Position numbers and translations under genes: made by a program. A stretch of 64,000 bases of DNA from Paenibacillus sp. SZ31. GTDB taxonomy: Bacteria > Bacillota > Bacilli > Paenibacillales > Paenibacillaceae. This document shows, piece by piece, positions 1-8,600 of this stretch (positions are counted from its first letter, which is position 1; every line of letters starts with the position of its first letter). The stretch covers positions 1 to 64,000 of the forward strand of contig NZ_JABBEA010000008.1 in NCBI RefSeq assembly GCF_012912005.1, given 5' to 3'. Under the pieces are notes generated by a model. It was not told where the DNA came from, made no database searches, and worked only from the letters and a program-made list of their open reading frames with translations.

Positions 1-87
1 TAGCGTGTACATTTAAGTCTTTTTTGGCCTTGGCATCCATTATGGTGTGGCTTGCTTGAGTTTGAAGACACGCCCTAATTAGGTTCA

Positions 88-139
88 AAAAAAGGTCATG
101 CCTTACAGAAGTTCGCTTCTGCACAGGCATGACCTTTTT
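88..139. terminator. Bidirectional stem-loop terminator
   Basis: An 11-bp stem (AGGTCATGCCT pairing with AGGCATGACCT) encloses a second small stem with a TTCG tetraloop (CAGAAG-TTCG-CTTCTG). The stem is flanked by an A-run on the left and a T-run on the right, so it can terminate from both sides. It probably ends the transcript of the small minus-strand gene at 304-648 and whatever plus-strand gene lies left of the window. Between it and that gene (140-303) I see no supportable gene. Confidence 0.8.
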
Positions 140-303
140 GGATGTTCAGTATGTTGCCAGTTGTATTGCAATGACTGTGCGATACATCAGGCTGAGATTC
201 TATATGTGATAAGACCGCTCTAATTCAACTCCACGGTGTCCATGAATGAAACAACATATCCATCCTCAACTTGTTCACTGTAGTTATACCTGATTTTCTA
301 ATT

Positions 304-648
304 TCAATAGTACGGTAAAAGGGTTAACGCCGTAAGCGCAAATAACGGGAGCACCAGTCGGTTAAACCGTCTACGGCCATAACCATAATACGGATAAGGA
401 GTAGGGTACCCGTATCCTGGATAAAATCCGCGGGTATGACCTATTGGATAGTTCGCTCCCGGCATTGCATTTGGAGCCCAGTTTGCATGATTCACCATGG
501 CTTCTGGTCCAACGGGAACGGCCAAATAAATCATTTCATCATCCACGTTTTCCATAATGCCATCATAGTGCATGCCATCATTCATCTGCACACATACATA
601 ACGGTGCATGTGTTCCTTGCATACTTTCTTCGCTTCCACCTTTTCCAC
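304..648 (-). CDS. Small conserved-type hypothetical protein with Gly/Tyr/Pro-rich tail
   Basis: This 114-residue protein begins at a GTG codon 9 nt after a strong GAGGAGG ribosome binding site. Residues 1-50 are mixed charged and look like a small beta-barrel type domain (motif HYDGIMENVDDEMIYLAVPV). Residues 60-92 are a low-complexity stretch rich in Gly, Tyr and Pro (GYGYPTPYPYYGYG), followed by basic RRR and a short hydrophobic C-terminal segment (about 97-114) that could be a membrane anchor. Such tails occur on sporulation and spore-coat-type proteins, but that is only suggestive. I do not recognise the family. It lies downstream of sbcC behind a branched hairpin with a T-run, so it is probably transcribed separately or under attenuation. 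Confidence 0.7.
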   Translation of the reverse strand: MEKVEAKKVCKEHMHRYVCVQMNDGMHYDGIMENVDDEMIYLAVPVGPEAMVNHANWAPNAMPGANYPIGHTRGFYPGYGYPTPYPYYGYGRRRFNRLVLPLFALTALTLLPYY

Positions 649-732
649 TTGCCAACGCCTCCTCGAATCTGCTCTTGATCACCTTTTCATGGTATTCAGA
701 ACTGGGCGAATTGACACTACGGGGAAAAAGTC

Positions 733-828
733 AAAAAAAAGAAGCACCCCGTGAGCGGCTTCCTTGGAAGGCTGCTGCGCGGACATCTATTCAGGAAACG
801 TCCTGATCAGATGTCCGCCGGGGTACTT
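733..828 (-). terminator. Branched (three-way-junction) hairpin ending in a T-run
   Basis: Read on the minus strand, an outer 10-bp stem (819-828 with 742-751, one mismatch) encloses two internal hairpins: 779-818 (10-bp GCGGACATCT/AGATGTCCGC stem with a further inner stem) and 754-776 (GGAAG/CTTCC type). It is followed directly by eight T residues on the minus strand (733-740). It could simply terminate the addBA-sbcDC transcript, or act as a leader attenuator for the small gene at 304-648. The remaining sequence 829-1008 shows no gene. Confidence 0.6.
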
Positions 829-1008
829 AAATAAAGTTTGTCGGCTTAACTGTAGTATAACAGCGGGATGAACCTGTATCTGTGATGTAACTCACTCCGC
901 TATGTTATAAAAGCAAGAAAAGAAATATTTTTACAATAATCATATTCCGTGATAGTGCGTGTTCAAAAAGGGCGGTTTCTATGATTTATATTGCTTCCAC
1001 GTTGCCCT

Positions 1009-4000
1009 CTACAAGGTCTCCAAGACCACACGTGAGCCGTTTCCGGCTTCACCTGCCGGAATCACCACAAGTTTGCGCGGCAAGCGTGCACGCAGTTCAG
1101 GCACGTGACTGATTACACCGACAGCCAATCGGTCGTCATGCAGTTTTTCCAGCGACGTAATGACGGTATCCAACAACTCCGGGTCAAGTGTACCGAATCC
1201 TTCATCCAGGAAGAAGAATTGAAGGGGGTACTGACCTCGTAGCTGAATCTGGGCCGACAGCGCCAACGCCAGTGACAATGAAGTCAAAAACGTCTCGCCA
1301 CCTGACAACGTTGATACCGGTCGTTTGACTCCCCCGTTAGCATCATCACAGATCACAAAACCACCACCGGAGTCCACCTCCAGTGAATAACGCTGTTTGG
1401 TCAGGAAGCGCAGACGCTGAGATGCCGCATGACTAACCTGCATCAGTTGTTCTTCGGCAATATACTCGACAAAAGCATTGCCTCTGAACGCGGATTGCAA
1501 TTTGCTGAGCAGCTCACCTTGACGACTTACCTCCACCCGCTTGTTCTCCAGTTCGGTCCAGCGAACATGTCGCTGCTCCACATCCTCCAGATCACGTTCT
1601 GCGCGTGCTTTGGCACGAAGGGCAGCTTCATCCTCAATCCGGACCTGCTGCAAACGTTCGGTGCAGGCTAACCACTGTTCTTCCGATACAACAGCACCAC
1701 CCAGCTTTTGTTCCAGTTCACGCAATTGGGATGCCAGTTCACGCTCACGTTCACGGTGCTGCTGGATCTGCTCTGCCAGTCGTTCTGCTTCCTGGGAAGG
1801 AATCGCCGCAGACACAACGGCATCATCTGAGTCGAACGGGGATTGTTCTAGCAATTGCTTCCACCGTTCCTGTGCCTGTTGCAGATGTTCTGTGGCCGAG
1901 GCGGCTGCCTGCTGAGCCATGACATCTTTCTTCGCTGATTCCTGCTTCAACGTATCCGCTTCTTTGAAGCGTTGTGCCGAGTCCGAAGCTGTTTTCCGCA
2001 GTCCATCCAGACGAGCCTGAGCCGCAATAATCAGATCTTCTACCCGCTGCTCCCCAACCCACTGGCGCAAGCGTTCTTCCTTCTCGGCCAGCTGTTTGCT
2101 ATTGCCCTGCCACTGCGTTTGCCACTGGATCAGTTGTTTGTCCAATTCAACCAGCTTCTGCTGGAGAGATTGGATGATCTGGTCTTTTTCCTCAAGGAAC
2201 GTCACGCTTTTGTTCAGACGTTCCTTGATGTCTTCGGCGCGCGCATCGCGCTCCTGCATCGCCTGATAGAGGGCCTTGGCCTCCTCCTGAGCGATGCCCG
2301 GCAGTTCTGTGGCCCAGCGGCCCTGCAAAGCAGCCGCTGTGGCCTCGCTCTCGGCCAGCTTGCGCTCCGCCTGGGCGAGCCCGGCACGGCCGGCCTCCTG
2401 CGCAGCTGCCGCTTCCATGCGGCGCTGCTGCGCGCCCACAGCCGCCTGCTGCAACGCGGCGGCTTCGGTCTGGAGCGGCGCTGCTGCGTCAGCCAGCGCC
2501 AGCGCGGCTTCGCGCAGCGCAGCGGCACGCGATGCCCAGCCTGCCGGGGAGCGCCCGTGTTCGGGCGACCCGGCGGGCTCGGGCTCCGCTGCCGCAGGCG
2601 CGGCCTCGGCTGCGGCCGGAGCTTCGCCGGCCGCAGCGCCAAGCTGCGTCAGCAGGCTGCGACGTTCGTGCAGCTGCTGGCGCAGCCCAAAGCGCAGCTC
2701 CTGCAGCTCCGCGTGCAGGCTGCGCAGCAGTTCCAGGTCCGCATCGCCTGCGTGCGGACCTTCTCCCGGCGGCGCAGCCGGGAGCGGGTGATGCGGCGAG
2801 CCGCACACCGGGCATGGCTCGCCGCCCTTCAGCTCGGCGCGCAAAGCGGAGGACAGCCGGTGCAGCTCCTGCTCCCGCATTGTGCCACGCAGCTGTTCCT
2901 CCGCAAGGGCCAGCAGGCTCTGTTCGCGACTGATGTCCTGCTCACAGGCAAGCAAGGCCTCGAGACCTGCTGACGCCTGTTCTACCAAGTGCTGACGCTG
3001 ATCACTCAGGCGTGTTTCTTCCTCAGCCGCCGCCTTCAGCTTGTCGGCTCCCTGTTCTGCCGACTGCTTATAGGCTTGCATGTCAGCCTTGTTTTGCTGC
3101 AGCTGCTCCGCGGCAGTATCCACACGATGCTTCAGTTCAAGCGCAGCCTGAATCTGCCTGCGTTCTTCTGACTTCACTTCATTCGGCTTGAGGCTCTCCT
3201 GTAGTTCCTCACGCCGTTTGCGCCCGCGCTGCTGCAACTCCTTTTCTTTCTCAAGCTGCTGTGCCAGCGCAGTCTGTTCGCCCTGTCCCTGTTCCAGAAG
3301 CTGCGCGAGGCGCGAGCAATCGGCTTGAAGTCCGTCCCGTTCCCGTTGCAGCTCTTTCGCTTGTTCGAGTTGCTCCAGGCGCAGCAGCAGTTTCGGTTCT
3401 TCCTCGGCCATTTGCGCACGTGCCGTCTCGGCCTTCTCCGCTTCCTGAACGGACAGACGCTCATGTTCCAATGCTTGCTGATGAGCTGACTCCGCGGTAT
3501 CCTGCCGCTGCTTCTGCGTAGCCTTGGCGTCTTGAACCGTCTGCAACGCAGGCAGTATTGCATCTGCCGCAACGGATTGTTTCAGCCGTTGTTCGCCTGC
3601 CTCAACCTGTGGTTCCAGTGCTTTCAGCTTCTGTTGCTCATCCGTACGGGCTTGCCGTTCGTTACTTAGCTCACGGATTTTACCCAGCTGTTCGGCTTCC
3701 TTCGCAGCTTCATCCAGCGCTTTGCGGGACAATTCAGACTGCTGAACAGCAGTTTGAAGAAGACGTTTCGTTTCTTCCAGCGTCTCCTTACTGGCATTGC
3801 CCAGTCCCTGTTGCTCCGCAGCAAGAGATTGGTGAACCATATCATTATCCTTGACCCGCCGGCTTAATTTGATGGCCAACTGATCCCCATACTTCTCCAG
3901 ATGGAACAATCGTTGCAGCATCTGGCGGCGTTCACTGCCTTTGAGTGACAAAAACTCGGCAAACTTCCCTTGCGGAAGCACCACTGCACGTGTAAAATCA

Positions 4001-4428
4001 TCCATCTTCAAACCGATCACATCTTCAACGCAGCGATTCACATCTGCCAATTTGTCGGCAAGTACCTGTTCTTCGCCATTGACCGTCTCTATGAATTTGC
4101 TGATCGTGTTACTCACCGACACTTCATTATTCCGTTTGAAACGTCGCTCTACGCGAAACCTTCGAGTGCCCTCCGCTGACATCAGTTCGAATGTAAAAGC
4201 AACCGACAACGAATCTTCTGCGTGGTTCATAATCCCTTGCGTGCCGTTCACCGCACGTTCCACTTTTCCGTACATGGCGAGTGTGATGGCATCGAGCAAA
4301 GAAGATTTACCACTGCCCGTTGGACCGAAAATACCGAATAGACCCGTTTCCGTCAAGACGGTAAAATCAATTTCCTGCATCTCCCGATAGCTTTGTAGTC
4401 CGGCAACTTTTAATAAAATGGGCTTCAT
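1009..4428 (-). CDS. sbcC: Exonuclease subunit SbcC (SMC-like ATPase)
   Basis: SbcC is the ATPase and coiled-coil subunit of the SbcCD nuclease, which opens DNA hairpins and protein-blocked ends. The 1139-residue protein has an N-terminal Walker A (GPTGSGKS, residues 35-42), long coiled coils, a zinc hook (CPVC, Cys539 and Cys542), an ABC signature LSGG at about 1041 and Walker B LDEGFG at about 1074. The ATG overlaps the sbcD stop codon (ATGA), so the two are translationally coupled. The region around and after the hook (about 2230-2880) is unusually GC- and Ala-rich compared with the rest of the gene, without breaking the reading frame. Identification is secure from the paired SMC motifs and the adjacent sbcD. 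Confidence 0.97.
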   Translation of the reverse strand: MKPILLKVAGLQSYREMQEIDFTVLTETGLFGIFGPTGSGKSSLLDAITLAMYGKVERAVNGTQGIMNHAEDSLSVAFTFELMSAEGTRRFRVERRFKRNNEVSVSNTISKFIETVNGEEQVLADKLADVNRCVEDVIGLKMDDFTRAVVLPQGKFAEFLSLKGSERRQMLQRLFHLEKYGDQLAIKLSRRVKDNDMVHQSLAAEQQGLGNASKETLEETKRLLQTAVQQSELSRKALDEAAKEAEQLGKIRELSNERQARTDEQQKLKALEPQVEAGEQRLKQSVAADAILPALQTVQDAKATQKQRQDTAESAHQQALEHERLSVQEAEKAETARAQMAEEEPKLLLRLEQLEQAKELQRERDGLQADCSRLAQLLEQGQGEQTALAQQLEKEKELQQRGRKRREELQESLKPNEVKSEERRQIQAALELKHRVDTAAEQLQQNKADMQAYKQSAEQGADKLKAAAEEETRLSDQRQHLVEQASAGLEALLACEQDISREQSLLALAEEQLRGTMREQELHRLSSALRAELKGGEPCPVCGSPHHPLPAAPPGEGPHAGDADLELLRSLHAELQELRFGLRQQLHERRSLLTQLGAAAGEAPAAAEAAPAAAEPEPAGSPEHGRSPAGWASRAAALREAALALADAAAPLQTEAAALQQAAVGAQQRRMEAAAAQEAGRAGLAQAERKLAESEATAAALQGRWATELPGIAQEEAKALYQAMQERDARAEDIKERLNKSVTFLEEKDQIIQSLQQKLVELDKQLIQWQTQWQGNSKQLAEKEERLRQWVGEQRVEDLIIAAQARLDGLRKTASDSAQRFKEADTLKQESAKKDVMAQQAAASATEHLQQAQERWKQLLEQSPFDSDDAVVSAAIPSQEAERLAEQIQQHRERERELASQLRELEQKLGGAVVSEEQWLACTERLQQVRIEDEAALRAKARAERDLEDVEQRHVRWTELENKRVEVSRQGELLSKLQSAFRGNAFVEYIAEEQLMQVSHAASQRLRFLTKQRYSLEVDSGGGFVICDDANGGVKRPVSTLSGGETFLTSLSLALALSAQIQLRGQYPLQFFFLDEGFGTLDPELLDTVITSLEKLHDDRLAVGVISHVPELRARLPRKLVVIPAGEAGNGSRVVLETL

Positions 4429-5609
4429 CTTTCCTCAACCTCCTCACGCACACCCGGCTCGTCTTCATCCACAAGTTCCAGGAAAAGCTTCACCAGGCTG
4501 TCTTCCGGTTGTGCACCACCGGTCTGACGCTGATAGAATTTGCGGAACAGTTCGTGTACCGGCAGCTCGGATCGTTGCTCCAAAAGTCCTGCTGCAGCCA
4601 TCTCGGGGTACACGGGGCGAATATGAATAATACCCTCATGTGATTTTCGCAGCTGCTGAATCTCCTTCAGCGACATCGCCTCATCCAGCCACACTTCCAT
4701 GTCGATAAAAGCCTGCGGATCACGTCCCTCATCCAGCCAACGATATACTTCTGCCAGACCACCACGTGCCTGCCAACGCACAAGCGGACGCCCAGACGTT
4801 AACAAAACTTCCTCTACCTGTGCCACTCCGCCCGGTGCCAGATCAACCATCGTGACAGACTTGCTCTGCCCCGCTTCCGAGAAGCTGTAGGCCAGCGGAG
4901 AACCGCTATATCGAATCACACCGTCTCCTTTGACAACCTGTGCACGATGAAGATGCCCAAGCGCTGTGTATTGCGCACCAGTCGATAATGACGAAGGGTC
5001 TACCGTGTAGGCCCCACCGATCTGAATCGGACGTTCCGAATCACTCTCAAGTCCACCGAGCACATAGATATGGCTCATGGCCAAGTTCACGGTATCCGGG
5101 CGGAAAGAAGCTGCCAGACGCTGCATTAACATGCCCACCCGGTGACTGTATGCCTGACGAAGCACATTTTCGTCCCCATCCGTGGTCAGCAATTCATTCA
5201 ATCTCGCTTCAGAAGGATAAGGTAATGCAGCAATCTGTGCAGTCTCTCCGGTTCTCTTTGCATGGATGGTTACCGCTTCTGAAGTAGGCATCCCTACGAG
5301 TGTAATGCCCTGTCTGTTCACAAGTGGAGTCACAGAAGCTACACGTTCTGGCTGATCATGATTCCCTGCAATCACCACGAGAGGTCTTCCATGCTCCGTC
5401 AGACGTGCTGCCGCTTCATAAAAAAGTTGTTCCGCCGCTGCGGGAGGATTCACGGAATCATACACATCTCCGGCCATCAATATGGCATCCGCCTGCTGCT
5501 CATCAGCCAGTCTGACGAGTTCATCAACGAAATCTTCCTGTTCACGCAGTCGGCTTCGTCCTTCCAGCGTTTTTCCCAAATGCCAGTCCCCTGTATGCAA
5601 AATACGCAT
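4425..5609 (-). CDS. sbcD: Exonuclease subunit SbcD (Mre11-like phosphoesterase)
   Basis: This is the nuclease subunit that works with SbcC on hairpins and double-strand ends. The metallophosphoesterase motifs appear in order: GDWHLGKT at the N-terminus, AGDVYD, GNHDQPE, then a MSHIYVLGG segment and a GHLHRAQ motif, all expected Mn/Zn ligands. At 394 residues it has the normal family length. I place the start at the ATG giving MRILHTGDWHLG; a GTG four codons upstream is possible because an AG-rich stretch precedes both. It sits 59 nt after addA and overlaps sbcC by 4 nt, indicating one repair operon. Confidence 0.96.
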   Translation of the reverse strand: MRILHTGDWHLGKTLEGRSRLREQEDFVDELVRLADEQQADAILMAGDVYDSVNPPAAAEQLFYEAAARLTEHGRPLVVIAGNHDQPERVASVTPLVNRQGITLVGMPTSEAVTIHAKRTGETAQIAALPYPSEARLNELLTTDGDENVLRQAYSHRVGMLMQRLAASFRPDTVNLAMSHIYVLGGLESDSERPIQIGGAYTVDPSSLSTGAQYTALGHLHRAQVVKGDGVIRYSGSPLAYSFSEAGQSKSVTMVDLAPGGVAQVEEVLLTSGRPLVRWQARGGLAEVYRWLDEGRDPQAFIDMEVWLDEAMSLKEIQQLRKSHEGIIHIRPVYPEMAAAGLLEQRSELPVHELFRKFYQRQTGGAQPEDSLVKLFLELVDEDEPGVREEVEER

Positions 5610-5668
5610 CGTCCGTTCCACCCCTCTCCCATATGAAATCCATGGTTTTTAATTCCGATCCAGTTCTC

Positions 5669-8600
5669 TTACAATTCCACTGCATGTCCACCATCAAAAA
5701 AGTACAGCCATTTCCGGTCAACTTTCCGACCCAATATATCTTCAATGGCCCGTCCATACAGATCTAGCTGGAAGCGATAATTTTTGGTGAGTTCAACCAA
5801 ACCACCACGATGCTCCGATACCCGATCCGTCTTGTAATCAAGCAAAACAAGCTCGCCGTCCACCTCATACAGACAATCGATAATCCCCTGTACAAGCACG
5901 GTTTCATTTTCAATCGTTGCCTGCATTTTGCTATCTTCATTTATTATCTGCATATCTGAGTTCGCCGCCCGTTCATGTAGCCATTCCACAGGAGACTGAT
6001 GTGCCGGAAGTCCATACACAAACGGAATTTCCCGTTTCACCCACGCTGCACGCAATAATTCTTTCCCTGGTTCTGTATTGAAAAATCCGGACAGTTCTTC
6101 AGGTTCGATAGCCGCAGCATGATGGGGCAGCAAAATCTGAAGCTTAATCAACCGCTCAATCGTCTGTTCAATAAGCTGTGAATCAACAGATGATCCATCT
6201 ATAGGAAGATGCTGCATCAACGTATGATACACGTTCCCCCGTTCTGCCCCTGTCAACTGCGTTGCCTCCATGAATTTGGGACGACGCAGGTGCAGTTTGA
6301 AAGACGTACCTGCAGATCCCGCATCCGGAAGGTTCACCGTACCGTTTGAATCTGTCCATGATCCAGTCTCACGCTCGTTAGATTCATCGGATACGCCACG
6401 TAGTACATGACCTGCTTCATCTTTGGTGTAATTGATTCCTGGGTTGTTGTGAGCCAATAATTTCTCGGACTGTTCTCCCAGTTCCTCCATCACCTCTACA
6501 GACTGGATATCCTGCATCGCAAGTAACGTTTTCAACTCCGTGACAGATGTACTGGCTGCTACTTGAGTTGCTGCTTCATAGGGGTACGTCCATGAAAGTC
6601 GCTGATCAACCTCGTGGATCAGCTGTGTCTCCTCTAGTTGAAGAGCTACTGTATCGGCACCTTCATCTTCAATGTTTTGGTTATCCGTATCTTGTGCACT
6701 CTTCGTCAGCTCATCTACCGTTGAGGATGTAACCAACTTCACGGGTTGAACCGCTTTTAGCGCAGCAATTCGCTCTTTCCGAACCGCAGTCATCCCGTCT
6801 TCTTCTCCGAGTGTCTGATCCACCACATGGTCACGGGATACCTGATCGGCAGAAACAATAGAAATCGCCCATCGTGATTGATCATCTGCAAGACAAGCTG
6901 AGAACGAATCATTGCTTCCAGCAAGTTCACGCAGCACAGCCGCATCTGGATGTCTCATCAGGGATGGTCCAATCCAGTCCAGGTAACTCCGTCCGGCAGC
7001 CAGCAGATAGTCTGGCAATGCCAGTTCAGGGCTGTCTTTAACCTGAGACCACGCCAGTGCTTTTTTCGATGCATCTTTTACGGTACCTAGCAGAATCATT
7101 TTCTCTTTGGGACGAGTCAACGCAACATACAGCACACGCATCTCTTCAGCAAGCAGTTCAAATTGCGCCCGACGACGAATCGCCAGATTGGCTAATGTAG
7201 GATAGGCAACCCTGTTCTCACGATCTACAAACCTCGGGCCAAATCCCAGTTCCTTATGCATTAGAAACGGTGCGTTCAAATCCTGCTGATTAAACATCTT
7301 GGATATGCCACCGACAAAGACAATTGGAAACTCCAGACCTTTACTCCGGTGAATCGTCATGATCCGTACGGCGTTGTCCTGCTCACCAGAGCTACTTGCT
7401 ACAGTCCCGAGGTCTCCCCCGTTTTCCCGCAGTCTGGAAACATAGGTCAGGAAACGGAACAAGCCGCGATTCGCAGTTGATTCCTCATATTGTCGTGCGC
7501 GATCGTACAATGCCTTAAGATTACTTTGACGTTGCAGCCCTCCTGGAAGACCAGCAACCCAGTCCAAATACCCGGTTTCCCGATACATACGCCAGATCAG
7601 TTCACTTAAACTGCCTTGCCTTGCCTCAAGTCTCCACTGCTGCAATTGACGCATAAAACGAATTAACTTTTGCTGCAACTCTGAGCCTGAGATCTCCGTT
7701 ATGCCCAGATCCTCACTTGCATGTCCCGCAACACCAGCATCTTGAATCCCATCTGTATACACATCAAATTCGTATACATCGTCCAGAAGCTCTGCCTCAA
7801 CAGAAGCTGCTGTCTCCCGCTGTCCCTGTTCCATCTCTGACCAGGCTTCCGGCCACTGCAACTGGACCATATTGGAATCAGGATGATTATCCTGCCGGGA
7901 TTGTTGTACAGCATTAGTGGAGGAATCGCTCCAATCTCCCGCAGCCGATATAACCGCATCATAGAATGACTGTCTTTTGTCACCAAGCCGAATCTGTGCC
8001 AGCTCTTCTTCATCCAGTCCGACAATCGGAGAACGAAGCACGGAAGCGAGCGGAATATCCTGCCTTGGATTATCAACAAGCTGAAGCAGAGACATCATGA
8101 TTTCCACTTCTGTAGCCTGAAAATAGCCCTTGCTCTGTTCTCCTCCAGCAGGAATTCCCTGCTGTCTGAATTCCTCAATCATGAGTGGAGCCCACATCAA
8201 GGTCGAACGCAGCAAGATGACCATGTCACCATAACGTGCCGGGCGCATCGTTTGCAGGGATTTGTCATATACATGGAGGGCAGGTTTGTCCGTATCCCCA
8301 ACCATCTCACGAATACGCCTCGCGATCGCCCGCGCTTCCAACTGGGCCGTTTCAAGTTCGGCACTCTCCAGTTCTGCGGAGACCGATGAATCCCCGTTCT
8401 CATCCGTACTCTCTGTCAGATCAGGGCCACCGCCCTGACGATCAATCAGCATGAGTTCAGGTGTATACGCCTCATCGCCAAGCGTCTCAGACGGGAACGT
8501 AGCCCCATATGCCAATTGAGCTCGTTCATCGTAAGCAATCTCTGCCACACCTTCGTTCATCAGTTGGCGGAATATCATATTGACTGAATGCACGACTTCC

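Noticed and set aside
228..303. Protein-like minus-strand reading frame of about 25 codons (RYNYSEQVEDGYVV...)
   Set aside because: It has no start codon and a stop just upstream, so it is at best a gene remnant; too short to claim.
1972..2973. Long open frame of 333 codons on the plus strand inside sbcC
   Set aside because: It is opposite the GC-rich part of sbcC, where open frames arise in all frames. The sbcC frame carries the ATPase and hook motifs, and no ribosome site or known domain supports the plus-strand frame.
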